Below, one piece after another: positions 34,981-46,294 of a stretch of DNA of 64,000 bases (its first letter is position 1; the number at the start of each line of letters is the position of its first letter). The stretch comes from Neurospora intermedia. Taxonomy: Eukaryota > Ascomycota > Sordariomycetes > Sordariales > Sordariaceae. The position numbers and the translations under genes were made by a program. A model generated the notes under the pieces. That model was given only the letters and a program-made list of their open reading frames with translations. It was not told the origin of the DNA and made no database searches. The stretch spans positions 1,488,001 to 1,552,000 of the forward strand of contig BTPP01000008.1 in assembly GCA_037102815.1 (NCBI GenBank). Reading direction: 5' to 3'.

Positions 34981-36153
34981 TTAGAACTCGGTGGACTCGC
35001 CCTGGTCGCGGCGGTTGTAGTTGCGGTCGCCACCGTCGCGGTTGTAGCTGCGGTTGCCACCATCACGGTTGTAGTTGCGGTTGCCACCCTCACGGTTGTA
35101 GCTGCGGTTACCGCCGTCGCGGTTGTAGCTGCGCTGACCATCGCGCTGACCATCACGCTGCTGACGGGGGCGGTACTCGCGGCGTTCGCCGTTGTTCTCA
35201 CGGGGCTGACGAGCAGCGACGGGCTGAGCATAGTCAATCTTGATGGTCCTCTCGCCGAGCTGGGTACCCTGGAGCTTCTCCAAGGCGTTAACGGCAGCCT
35301 CAACGTCGACGAAGTCGGCGTGGGCGAAGCCACGGGGCCAGCCGGTAGCACGGTCAACGGCGACGCGGACGTCCTTGAGACCGTCAATGCCGACGAAGAT
35401 GTTGTTCAGCTCGGCATCGGTGGTCTCGTAGGGGATGTTGCCAATGAAAAGGCAGGCGGAAGGCTCGCCGACGGCGCTGCTGCGGTTGACCTTCGCACGG
35501 CGGGGCTCAACGCTGATGCGGCGACCGTGCCAGAAAGAGCCGTCGACCTGGGAGCAGGCCTCCTCGAGGGCCTCACGGGTGGCGAAGGTGACGAAACCGT
35601 AACTGTGGACACAATCTGTTAGCGTAATTCAATGTGGGATAGGTAGAAAGGACTCCAAACTTACCCCTTGCTCAAGCCGCGGGGATCACGGGCAAGGAAA
35701 ACGTCGGTGACATTGCCGAACTTCTCGAAAGCGCCCTTGAGGTGCTCCTCGGTAGCGTCGAAGACAATGTTGCGGACGAAGGCGGCATGGCCCTCAGTGG
35801 TGTCCTTCTGAACAGCAGCCTCCTCAGTAGCAGCAGGGGCAGTCTCGGTCTCGGTCTGCTCGGGCTGGGTAGGCTCCTCGGTGTTGAGGACACGGGGGGA
35901 CTGAGAGAAGAAGCGGATAGCCTGGATTCTGCTGGAGACAAGAGCAGTGCGGGCAATGCTGGCGGAAAAGGACGCAGCAGGAGCCTGGGTAGAGATAGCC
36001 CTCGAAGCAGAGAGGGCGGATCTGAGAGCGGCACGACGGATGGACTGCCTGAATATGGGGATATCTGGTCAGTAACTGGTGTGGGATGCCGGTCTGCCCG
36101 TCCGTTCCTTGACTGTTACGCCAAGAAAGATATTAAGCAACTCGAACTTACAT
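34981..36153 (-). CDS. Mitochondrial RNA-binding protein with two RRM domains
   Basis: Three exons, 36153-36152, 36048-35665 and 35602-34981, give 335 residues. The first intron splits the start codon: exon 1 codes only AT, and G of the ATG is the first base of exon 2 after TTCAG. The 103-nt intron has a GTAAGT donor and CTGAC branch site. Residues 1-55 form a mitochondrial presequence, rich in Arg, Ser and Ala with no acid (MQSIRRAALRSALSASRA). RRM1 (about 92-165) has RNP2 AFVRNIVFD and RNP1 KGYGFVTF; RRM2 (about 180-255) has CLFIGNIPY and RGFAHADF. The tail (about 280-335) repeats a YNRDGGNRS unit, an RGG-like basic stretch. The exact RNA target is unknown. It is followed at once by PEX5 in the same direction, but 1.4 kb apart. 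Confidence 0.85.
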
Positions 36154-36900
36154 TTTGAAGTATGGGGATGAGGATGAATGGATGGATGGGCAAAAAAGGG
36201 TTGTTGAAAAGAGGTATCGGGAAGACAGGAAGCGTTTGCCTGGAAAAGAATAAAAGTCAGTCGACCTCAAGGTCCCGCTCCCGAGTCGGGGTTCTCAGAG
36301 TGGACTCTCCACTGCCTATGGTTGGAGTGCTCTCATCCGCCGCTATCAGAAAATTCAAGCAGGGTTGAGGCGGCACACTGAGCTGCATAACCGATTGGAC
36401 TAGCCGCCTTGGGAAAGGTTGCTATTACGGATAAGCTTATCGTACGTGTCCGACTCTGTGCAGCACGCGTCTGTGAGTGCAGGCTAAGCTGTGCAGTGTG
36501 TAAATCCGGTTGTTACTAACGGTTCTTTATCTATCGCTATCAGTCGTCCACTGTCAACTTCACTGCAAAAACACATCTCGAATTCACGATCACGACGCCG
36601 GTTTTCGCACGGAGAATGACTTGGAGATTTACGCGCTATAACACATTTGAACTTGGTATCATTTGAAGGTCTAGAACCAAAGCTTCCTCTATCAATTCGC
36701 AGGACATTTCCTAGGGCTGGCCCCATATTCCCTTCCCCAATGTTCTGGTCTGTCCCCACCAACCATACTACGTCAGGTTCATCATCCAAACCGACCGGAT
36801 CACCACCGGTACCTGAGCGTGCTATCCGCCATGGTCCAACTCGCCATCAGCGGTTTCCAGAGGATTTTCAGCGTCGAGCAACATCACACCACCTCCATAT
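36154..36900. other. Intergenic, RRM gene promoter
   Basis: About 750 bases between two minus-strand genes. It holds the leader and promoter of the RRM gene; a 101-codon minus-strand frame lacks any motif. No gene is visible. Confidence 0.5.
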
Positions 36901-37785
36901 CTACTCTCCGTTTTGGAACACAGCGCGCAGGTCTTCCCTGCCGCTGACGCTGCCAAGGGTTGGCCTCGTCGACTTCCGCAAATGCTGATGGCGATGAGAT
37001 CTAGAGGCTGAACTGGGCCCTAGTGTCTTGGGACCCGAGTCGAGTTGATGCATTCGATTTGACGCAGTCTTGTTGGGCTCTGCGTTTCTGGGGCTCGCAG
37101 TCAGATTTCGGTAAGTTCCTGACTGATTGGTGCTGGGACCTCGATCCAGATTGACTGGATGGGATCTGAGGGGGTCGAATTCGAGGGATATGCCATGTCG
37201 CGAGGCTACCGGCTCCGGTTCCGTGATGATGATCTTGATGTTATTTCCATTCCTACGATTGTCACTTCGGCCCGTCCCAGGCTTTCGTTCTTTCCGTTCC
37301 TCGGACGCTTCCTGCTCACTGGTGTGGGCCAACAATCTCTCTTCGTCCGCCGTGTTTGTGGGTAAGACGGTGGACGAAGAGGTCCAAAATGGGCGGTTCC
37401 GATTCTTGCGGAAGTAATTTGCCGGCGCGAAACGCATGTTGGGAGATATGCTTTCAACTGATGGCGAATACGTATTGATGGTGTAGCTTGGCGGATTGGG
37501 TTGTCCATCCTCCCTCATGTCAAGATCATAATACTGACGAGATTGACTTCTTCTGCTATATATAATATAGCAAATAGCCAACACGAAGATTATCGATCCG
37601 GATATCGAAATGACAAGCGCAGGTCGAATAAGTCCCCAATGCTGGACGGAGTAGATAATTGAGAACACAATGAGCGAGGTCATCAAGGAGATTAGGGAGA
37701 TTAAGAGTACCACCTCAACAGTCGAGAAGGGGCGATGGCCACCGATCTTGTGATATCCCTTTGCCGGGTATGAGATTCCGACCAT
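36901..37785 (-). CDS. Small membrane protein with two transmembrane helices and a long polar tail
   Basis: Single exon, 294 residues. I do not recognise a family. After a short polar head there are two hydrophobic helices, at about residues 23-45 (VVLLISLISLMTSLIVFSII) and 52-76 (IRPALVISISGSIIFVLAICY), joined by a short loop (QHWGLIR). A YSRRSQSR stop-transfer follows, so both ends probably face the cytosol. The remaining 215 residues are polar and low in complexity (Ser, Asn, Arg, Pro), with PPSY and other proline motifs. The hydrophobic pair with a positively charged junction makes chance unlikely. Its stop is close to the upstream region of the RRM gene. Function unknown. Confidence 0.65.
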   Translation of the reverse strand: MVGISYPAKGYHKIGGHRPFSTVEVVLLISLISLMTSLIVFSIIYSVQHWGLIRPALVISISGSIIFVLAICYIIYSRRSQSRQYYDLDMREDGQPNPPSYTINTYSPSVESISPNMRFAPANYFRKNRNRPFWTSSSTVLPTNTADEERLLAHTSEQEASEERKERKPGTGRSDNRRNGNNIKIIITEPEPVASRHGISLEFDPLRSHPVNLDRGPSTNQSGTYRNLTASPRNAEPNKTASNRMHQLDSGPKTLGPSSASRSHRHQHLRKSTRPTLGSVSGREDLRAVFQNGE

Positions 37786-39076
37786 TGTGGGAAGGCATAG
37801 CAGAAACTGTGTTCATCTGGGGAAGGAGCATCGACTGGCGGGAAGTGGTCATTTTCATGAGTGCTTGGAGTTGGGGGTGTTATAAACCCAAAATGTGGAC
37901 ATGCTCACCAGGCCTCAACAACTCGTGAGACCGTGAGACAGTGCCCATGAAGGTGGCATGAGGAGTTTCCCTTCGGGTCAAGCGCGAGTGTGCTGCAGAG
38001 TGATCATCCACCTTTTCCACCGGATGAGAAGAGCAAATGACAACAATGACGCAGAGCAACCACATGGGCTATGTTGGTGCCATAGGGCTGGGTGGCTCTT
38101 TGTCATGGGACCAATGGGAGATATTGCACGTGCCGCGGCACCAACTACGCCCATGGCTTGCGGTACACTCGCCAGTTTAAGCGCGATCTTTTATACCTCA
38201 GTCTCATAGCTCGTACCAACAACGGTCAAGTAAAGGTCGTTGGAATGGGGCGCCATGCTGACAGGTTGCGTGCTCTTTCAAAAGCAGATGGTTGGACCCT
38301 GTCATCCATACTACGAGCACTCACCACCACCTATCTGATGGCTTGTAGTTCCCATACGTATCCGGGCAAGACTCTAATAACGGACATTACCCACATCGGG
38401 ATTCCGCTTACTCACTCCGAAAGGCAACCTCAAAGCTACAGTACTGTCAACCGCACACCATGACCGTTGCGACCGTTTCATGTGCCTCTTTGGGCTGTGT
38501 GTGACTATACCGTCTTTAGTAGTGGAATATGCCCGATGGGTTGACGAACACCTATTCCTGATACGTCTTGATCCGGCTTTAACCCGCATCGAATTGGCAG
38601 TTGACTCCGCAGACCACGCCATGTTACTCAGGGTGTATATAAGCCTCTGGCTTATCTTACCATCCACCGAGAGTCACTCAAGCACAGACTACACATTGCC
38701 ATCGAACGATCATCACAAATTTGCTATTAAAAGCTTAACAGGAGGCCTTCCCCCTAACTATAGGACTCGATAGTAAGCACCGAACCAGACCTTCTCCGAC
38801 TACATTCACTCCCAAGCTTCGAGCCCCCACGGGCATTTTATAGATTTCATTCAGGATATCTCCAAGGGTCTACCCTAACCCTAGTTGCTCTCCCTCCCTT
38901 ACGATCTCTTTACATGTGTAGAGTGAGTGCCAAGACAGCCCGTCGGCTCCGAAGGCTCCACACTTGTTGGGCCGCGACTGCCCAGCTAGAGCTGAGTTGT
39001 TGCGGACACGTTGCGGTGTATCATATAGGAGGATCACGATAGTTGTACTTTCAACAAGCAAACAAAACCATCAAGG
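37786..39076. other. Start of a gene desert, to the tRNA gene
   Basis: About 1.3 kb with no supported gene, holding the promoter of the two-helix membrane protein. Short open frames on both strands have no motif. Confidence 0.5.
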
Positions 39077-39148
39077 GCGCCAATGGTCTAGTGGTTAGGA
39101 TTCAACCCTTCCAAGGTTGAGGGGGGGGTTCGATTCCCTCTTGGCGCA
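39077..39148 (+). tRNA. tRNA-Gly (anticodon UCC)
   Basis: A complete 72-nt cloverleaf. Acceptor arms GCGCCAA and TTGGCGC pair fully; the anticodon stem CAACC/GGTTG encloses loop CTTCCAA with anticodon TCC, which reads GGA glycine codons. The T arm is GGGGG-TTCGATT-CCCTC with one G-U pair. Internal promoter boxes are present (A box TGGTCTAGTGG, B box GGTTCGATTCC). There is no intron and no encoded CCA. It stands alone in a gene desert. Confidence 0.93.
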
Positions 39149-39150
39149 AC

Positions 39151-39156
39151 TTTTTT
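39151..39156 (+). terminator. RNA polymerase III terminator
   Basis: A run of six T starts three bases after the tRNA-Gly end, with a second run of five T at 39162-39166. Confidence 0.8.
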
Positions 39157-42100
39157 CCTACTTTTTGCTCTTGTTAACTGGACTGGTGATGACTTCCTTT
39201 TTGATCTGGTGTGATACTCTTCGTTTCCCTTCTTTTTGTTTCTTTGTATGCTAGTCCCAGGGATTTTTGGAATTTCCTTCCAGTGAGGAAAGTTGATGCT
39301 GGGAACATATCGCAAACGAGTGTCTTCGAATTCGACTTCACGCGCTGTATACCTCTACACTCAAGTCCATTCTGTTATCAGCTTCGACACTTTAGAATCG
39401 ATCACCGAGGACCGAACGCGGGATCAATGATGTTAAATCGGGCAAGTGTGTTTTCTCTGGAACCTCAATCCCCTAGCTGCATTACCAAGACCACAAGGAG
39501 AGGGTAAGATAACGTTCATCTACCTCCCTATGAGACTGATCTGCAAAGACATGGAAAACCAAGTTCGATTCTAGCTTCTCTCAATGCGAGAACATGATTT
39601 CATGAATCTGTTCCTCTCGATGTTTGTATCCCGAGTTTAGAAAGAACTTCTTCAAGAGCTTTGGAGACCCTAGGAGAGGGCATCCCATCCCGATCGTCAA
39701 CTCACTTTTCCATCAACTGTCTCAAAGTCAGAACCCGCAATGCCAGGTGAGTCACCTGCACTTAGCTGGACACGTTTTTTTTTGGTGTCTTTCATGCTGG
39801 ATGTATGTTTTGTGTCGCTACTGTACAGAAAGATCAACGAAACCCTCCTGGCCAGGCGCTTATGCATGTCTATTTGTTCACTGGACATGATGTATAGTCA
39901 CGCGAAGAGACACGAGGTCATCAGCCGGGCTGTTCCATGAAGCTAAGTGGTTCAATGCAGCGTGGGTGTCTTTCTCCTCCATTGGTATCCCGCCGCTTCT
40001 TGTTCCCTCCCGAGTTCTATCTTCTAGGTCGAGTACTGAACAACACCTTGCCCTCAACGTATGTTTTCTCTCTTTTTCCTTCTCTCTCCTTTCCTCTCGA
40101 CTCACACGATCTTACGTCCGAGAGCAACGGTACGAGATACAGAACCATAGCTAACGCAAGTATACCAAGAGGCAGCAATGTCGGAGTGAACATCAAGGTA
40201 TCGTGTCCGAACGGGCCAAGAAAAAAACCCTGTGTTGAGTGAGGATGCTCAGCTTGGTCCAACGAGAGTACCTGCCCCTGGGTAACGGCAACAGAAACAC
40301 CAACACCAAACACAGCAGACACAAGACAGAACACACCCCTGTGTACCGTGGCCATGGTAAACAGGAAGGTCAAGGAGTCAATGTCACAGGGTTACGACGT
40401 CACGGCTTCACTGCGTCTATGTCATGACGGGTGACTCGGCACGTGCGGTTACCCGATTGTGTTGTGGTTTATGTGATTCAGTTGCCTACCTGTAGTTACC
40501 TACGGAACTGTAAAGAATCACTCTGCTTCAGCTGGTTCGGAATCTATATGTTCTTTATTTGCCTCATCCCCTCCCCAAGATTGACAAAAGGTGATACTAG
40601 GTAAGCAGTGTTAACAAGCCATCACGGTGATTTCAAAAGCAAGAAGCATACCTACTAGGAAGGGGGGCACAACTCCAATCTCGACACTCAACCAGTCCCT
40701 GTTCATTGTGAGAAACATTGCCGCCGAACATCCATATTTGCCCGCCATTCGTGTATGGTAACCCAAGATCGCACATGATGATCCAGAATCGGTCCTGCCA
40801 GTTCACCACCTCTCGTACTCCTCCTGCTTCCCCCCTTTCCCCCACTTCATGTCGCTGCTACTGCTTCTGCAATATCCGGACGGATGAAATGAGACTGGAA
40901 GCTGAGAAGTCATAGTACCAACCGAGCTGCAGTGTTCACCAATATCTGCCCCTGGTGTACCTACAGTTACAGCTGGAGCGAGAGAAGTCACAACTGCTGC
41001 CGCCCTACTACAAAATACCTACAACAACACCACTACAGCACAAAAGGCACAGCAGCTAGCATGCCGCAAGCAGCGGAAGAGAAATAAAGGTACAGAGGTA
41101 CAAAGACGCGAAAATCAAGTGATAGAGTGAAAGCGAAAAGAAAGAAAAAAAATGGTGGGCGATGTAAGGTAGGTAGGACATCATTAGCAACCCACACGTG
41201 GCGAAAGAGTAGCACTGCTTTTGTCTCCATGTCCTCCCTCTGTCCTCCCATCCTCAATCCGTTGCCCAGTGCATTTTTGTTTCAGATGGATACTACACCT
41301 GTATGCGGTTACACCTTGGTTCTCACATTGCACAAGTGGCTTGGGGCTTGGGAGAGGTAACCTGAGTTGAGACCGAGAGGTCCAGTCGGTTACGGCTACC
41401 TATGGCATACATACTGAACGTGGAAAGTTCCGTGTCCGTGGGTGATCCTTGGTGTAGAAGTCGACTTGGCGCTTAGAATGGGTACCTAGTTACCTCTAGG
41501 TAGTATAGCAATACGTACGAAAAGAATAATGAAAATAGTAAGTGTCCTGCTCCCTTCTGGTTGACTTTGTTTCACTCTTCGTTTCAACTGTTTTCCACTT
41601 AATACGCCCATCTTGAGACTAGGTTGGAAACTCCCGGCTCAACAATCCCTAGGTAGGTACCAGCACATACTTCTAAATACCGAGAATCTCGATATTTTCT
41701 CCCACCTTCCCCCCCCCCCCCCCCCCCCTTGATGGAACAACGATCAGAGGCGTCACTTGCTGTACACATACATACTGGAACGCAACCTGGTTGCGTCGGC
41801 GCGCCAGGCGGGCAAGCACGCAACAGTAGTACAATCCGCGTTACACTGCACTGTTACTGCTGCTGCAACAATAAGACTCGGGCGAAAACCACATGCGTGC
41901 TACACATACATACATAGATATAGCCGTCGTACTACCTACATTGTGGCATCTCTGTTCCATTTATCTCGGTCGCTATGCGGTGGGCCCATGGAGAGTATTA
42001 GGTAGGTACCTCTACTCTAGATAGGAAGTGATGTACATGCAATACATTTCGTGGGGTTAGAATAGGTACCTAGTTAGAGACCTTAACCTAGGAGATCCGT

Positions 42101-43965
42101 AAGAAGGGGTTTGGAGGTGAGTACGTGGTGAGATGGAACTAGGTTGGGCAGGGCGTAGATAGGAATCAGCAGTAGGGAACTGACCTGGGATATCCTGAGG
42201 TCGCAAGCTCTTGGACTTTAGCATTAACTTGGATTCTAAGTCTAGCAGATGACTGCAATTATGTTGCTGACCACTTGAATTTTTGGCGCAAGGACTGGCT
42301 GTTCAGTGAGATTTCTCTCTCTCAGCTATTCCTGGGGGCAAGAAGATAATGCCAAACACGTTAACGAGGACGGACACTCCAACTTGACAGCAAACGCTTA
42401 CCTAGTTCCTTCTCTTTCGATGATGTATTCGGACATGCCCCCCATAATGCCACGATTGCATGAAACAACATCCACCCTATAGACCCAACCCAGGGGATAG
42501 GCCGATCCTCGAATCGCTCATATAGACAAGCAATTACCATAAAAGCTTGACCCTACTCATATACCCCATCAACCAATCGGGAGGCCGTACACCCCTCTCA
42601 CTAAACTTGAAGCTGGAAGTCCTGCTAGTCGACATATTGGATCGAATCCATCGCCAAGGCTATGGTGTGTTCGTTCGGAAGAGCAGTAAACCAGAACAAA
42701 TGAATCAATGAGCGAGTGAGACGAACCGGAGGCTGGAAGCTGGCATTAGAATCCTTGGCCCTCTCCAATGGAACTCTTCTTTTCTTTTCACTTTGAGACA
42801 TATGTACACATGTTTTTGCTGCTATATCACATCGGCCCTTTTTTTCTTTCTCATATTTTCCTTGACGAGACAGTTGTCTATTGTGACCATACCTCGCTGC
42901 ATTGATGCTGTTTTATCGCAGTATGGTGGAAGGGCGAGCGAGCTACATGGGTAGGTATTAGGTGTAGATGATGCAGTAAGTTGACCTCGCTCGCAAATCA
43001 CTTTCTTGCGAACCGCATGATAGCTTTATGCCGGTGTGAGACATTGTTGAGCGTTTCGGTCTCTAACCCGTGCCTAATGGATATGGAATGGATATGGGCA
43101 GATGGTTAACGCGAAGACATTGGGATAAAGGTACTTCGTAGTAACTGCAAGATCTCGACTGTGGTTAGGTTTATCATCGAAGGATTCCGATTTACTATAA
43201 ACAGCGGAACGGCGCTCAGTATCGGTACCCGTACGCTAGATCGTCGTCTCGGGTTGGTGGACTACATAAACGATGGCGCTTGTGAGGGTACTTCCAAGGT
43301 AGCCCCAGGTCCTGAGGCTTGGGAAAAGAAATTTCTTCTTCTTTTTTTTCTTCTTTTCTTTTTCTTTCAAACGTTCCTCTCGCTCGCTTTTTCCCCTCCC
43401 CACTCGGGGGTGCCGCGCCGCTGCAAAAGGCTCATTCCCGTCGGAATCCGGACGGATGAGCTCGCTTTAGCTTCGCCGACTCGGGGACCTATTGTGTCCC
43501 TGGGCCGCATTAGGCAGGTCCCAAGAACTCTAGGCTCGTGGGGCGGCGGGCTAGACTATTCAGCGTGAGTGTGCGTCTTTTTTGACTTTTCGATTACCGT
43601 CATCGAGATGAGCCATGTAGGTACCACTAGACCACCGTTCTTTTCGTCATGATGGATTTTTGTCTGCAGTTTCCCCATGTTCTCTTTGGGTATTTGACCA
43701 TCGACATTCCAGGAACTGGGGAACGCGCTTTCCTGCTTGCTTGGTATCAGTTGACAGACAAGGCCTCTATTGGAATGTCGGGAAGAGGCTGCGTTCTTCC
43801 GTACTCCGGTTTTTGAGACAAGTTTCAGAGAACTACATGAGGTTTGTGGTTCGCAGCTACTCTGTGCGTGTAGAGGCAGATAGGAAACTGGGGGCCGTGA
43901 ACGGAAATGTGTAGCTGTCGCCAAATCAAAAAGTTTTGGGAATTTGGGCACCAATATTCTCCCTA
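39157..43965. other. Gene desert between tRNA-Gly and the Tc1 relic
   Basis: About 4.8 kb without a supported gene. It contains a run of 20 C at 41709-41728 and several TAGGTACC-type strings (about 41481, 41650, 42001, 42063). Open frames up to 135 codons lack motifs. A promoter for a noncoding RNA cannot be excluded. Confidence 0.5.
41709..41728 (+). repeat. Poly(C) tract of 20 bases
   Basis: An unbroken homopolymer of 20 C, flanked by CCCACCTT and TTGATGG. Such tracts can form G4 or i-motif structures and are prone to length error in assembly. Confidence 0.85.
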
Positions 43966-45375
43966 CAGTGGGTGCCGGAAAAAAACGCCCAACCCATTTT
44001 TTGACATCCACCTTCTGGGCCACCCCAGGTCTTTGGAAGTCAATTGCAACCGCATTTCTTAGTAAAAGCAGGCCAAATCTGGTAGAGAGGTACATTGAAG
44101 GGCCTAGAATGCAATGATCTAATTCTAATATTTGGTGTACCACCCTTTTGCCTCGATAACCGCCTGCACCCTTCTTGGCATCGAATCTATCAGATGATTC
44201 ACCATGTCCATTTCAATGTCCAACCATACCATTAAAGCTGCATCCTGGAGCTGTTGGAGTACTTTGTTATTCTTAGGCATAGTTGACAATTCCGGATATT
44301 TTTTCAAGATCTCCTCCTTTAGTATTGACCATAGATTTTCGATCGGGTTAAGATCGGGTGAATACGGAGGCTATGTTAGTACCGTAAAGTGCATCTCCTC
44401 GAGCTATTCTTTTAATAACCGTGAGGTGTGAATCGGAGTATTGTTTTGTATAAAGATAATAGATGGATTTATTAATTTAGGAAGCTTTTCCTCGAGAATA
44501 TCTTTATAAATTCGGGTAGTAATACCTCCTTTCTTTGCATCGGGGTTTCCGTAGTAGAGTACGAGTTTACTTTTTACCCTATGTCGAATTGTACCCCAAA
44601 ATATTAATGAATGACGGCTTTTTTTGAAGCGGGGCTGAATGTAGCGAGGATTAATAGCTAATGAGCCTGAGTTGATTAAATTTTATTAGCTTTTCGTTGA
44701 GAAATGGAGAGTTGAAAGAGAAGAGTTGTTGGGAGTTGTATTTACCTTTTGGGCGAAAAACCTACTTCCTTTTTCTATTGGCGCCTCTTTTAATTGTAGA
44801 CTTATTGGTAAAAAGGACGGTCCTCTAAAATGAAATATCTTTATCTCCGTGCTCGAGAGCCTAATGATATTTAGTATCGGTGTGGTTTTGGTTGAGATAT
44901 GGGCGAGTGGCTGCGAGGTGGTGTCCAATGTGCTCTTTTTTGAGGTAGTTACTTAGACAGGTCCTCCCGACATGAGGACAAGTTTTTTTGAGAAGGTTAG
45001 AAATGGAGACGAAAGGATTTTGAGCAACTTCTTGCAAGATAGCTCTTTTATTTCTCTTATTAAGCTTTGATGGCCGTCCTCGTCTAGGTCTAGAGACGCC
45101 CCAATCTTGAGCAGAGAAGCGTTTGACAACCCCTCGGACGTGCTCCGGCGTTACACCCTCATGCATAGCGATAGCGTTGGCCGTGAGCCCCGATGAGTAC
45201 CTCCCTACAATCCGGTTCCTCCGCCGGGGAGTTGAATGTTTAAATTTTGCCTTTTTTATTGGGCTGGAAGGTAGAATGGCCATTTGAATAAAGATGATGA
45301 AAAAGATAGATTTTGAAAAGAGGGGAAATTTTTGGCCCAAAAGTGGGGTTGGGCGTTATTTTCCGGCACTAGCTG
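43966..45375 (-). mobile_element. Tc1-type DNA transposon, RIP-mutated
   Basis: A 1410-bp element with about 30-bp terminal inverted repeats at 43966-43995 and 45346-45375; both contain GTGCCGGAAAA and AACGCCCAACC and differ at four positions. It is flanked by the TA dinucleotide (43964-43965, 45376-45377), the target duplication of the Tc1/mariner superfamily. The only gene is a transposase on the minus strand. The element is AT-richer than its surroundings. The two ends are intact enough to bind transposase from another copy in principle, but this copy's own transposase is dead. All five in-frame stop codons are TAG where family members have Trp, which is CpA to TpA change on the opposite strand, the RIP signature. 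Confidence 0.92.
44125..45283 (-). pseudogene. Tc1-type transposase with one intron, inactivated
   Basis: Exons 45283-44746 and 44666-44125 would encode 359 codons, normal for Tc1. The 79-nt intron (GTAAAT donor, CTAAT branch site, CAG acceptor) restores one frame from end to end. The N-terminal half is a helix-turn-helix pair (GLTANAIAMHEGVTPEHVRGV, then RGRPSKLNKRNKRAILQEV). The catalytic part keeps the third acid in SPDLNPIENLW, but the first Asp of the DDE triad is Asn (in FTNKS, codon 44806-44804; family FTDES), and the second is Asn (in IQNNTPIH, codon 44445-44443). Five TAG stops replace expected Trp codons, before ALEHGDK, RTVLFT, VFRPKG, LEEMHF and PPYSPDL. The C-terminus RRVQAVIEAKGWYTKY is whole. 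Nonfunctional. Confidence 0.88.
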
Positions 45376-46263
45376 TATCATCGCACCTTGGCAGGGCCAG
45401 CAAGTTGTATGGGTGTCTGTCCGAACCCACAACCTACAAGCTTCACAAGGCCTAGGCCGTCAGAGACCCCGGAAATAACATCAATTGTCCGTGAGTCTTC
45501 TGCGGCTCCCAGCAATTAAAATGTATGTCAAAGGGCTTTTGGGTGAATGGTGAGAGACCTTTTGTTGGCCGTCTCTGGTCTTACACTAGTCTTTTGGAAC
45601 AGGTTTGTGTGACTCCACCCGACTAGCAGAATCTTATCCCAGATCCAATTCCCATTGCCGTGATCCGTCAGAGCCGCGGCCATCAAAGACAGATACGAGA
45701 AACAAAAGGGTCGCGAACACGCAGATCCCGTCGAAAATGCGGTTGTTGGAAGTGGGGGGATCCGTTGACCCACATCTTTTGGGAGCCGCTAGAGTTGTGG
45801 ACTATGTAGTGTACACAGTCTCGACGAGTAGCACTCTCTTATCACAGGCCCATGGAGGTTCGAGCGCCCGGGAATAATCCAAGGGAGTCCGATTCCGTGA
45901 ACGCAGGGGACGACGGACAAGGGGAAACGGCCCTGATGAACTGGGGCTCTGCTTCCAGGAAAAGCGCTGGGGGGAGAATATCCTGGAGAGAGTGGGTGAT
46001 GGTTGTACTGTGGTGGGCCATACTGCATAGTAGACCGCGGGGGAGAAGCTCTGCCAATGTGTTTGGATATGCTAGTGCTAGCAGCTAATTTGAATTCGAC
46101 CGAGCGGAATTGTTGACTGATTGGATAAAGATTCCGGTCTTGCGCCGATGGATTCGGAAAACTGCGATCAATGGATGTCTAATTGTCATGAAGACATTGA
46201 TGCCCGGAATAGAGGCGCCAAGACTGTCAATGGGCCTGGAATGTGAAACTCGCAACATTGGAG

Positions 46264-46294
<31 letters not shown>

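Noticed and set aside
43556-44143. A 195-codon minus-strand open frame
   Set aside because: It crosses the left inverted repeat of the Tc1 relic into host DNA, in a phase unrelated to the transposase.
45405-45480. A tRNA-like or hairpin string next to the Tc1 right end (reverse strand GGTTGTGGGTTCGG)
   Set aside because: A TGGGT/ACCCA hairpin forms, but no cloverleaf or acceptor stem can be drawn; at most an old tRNA remnant.
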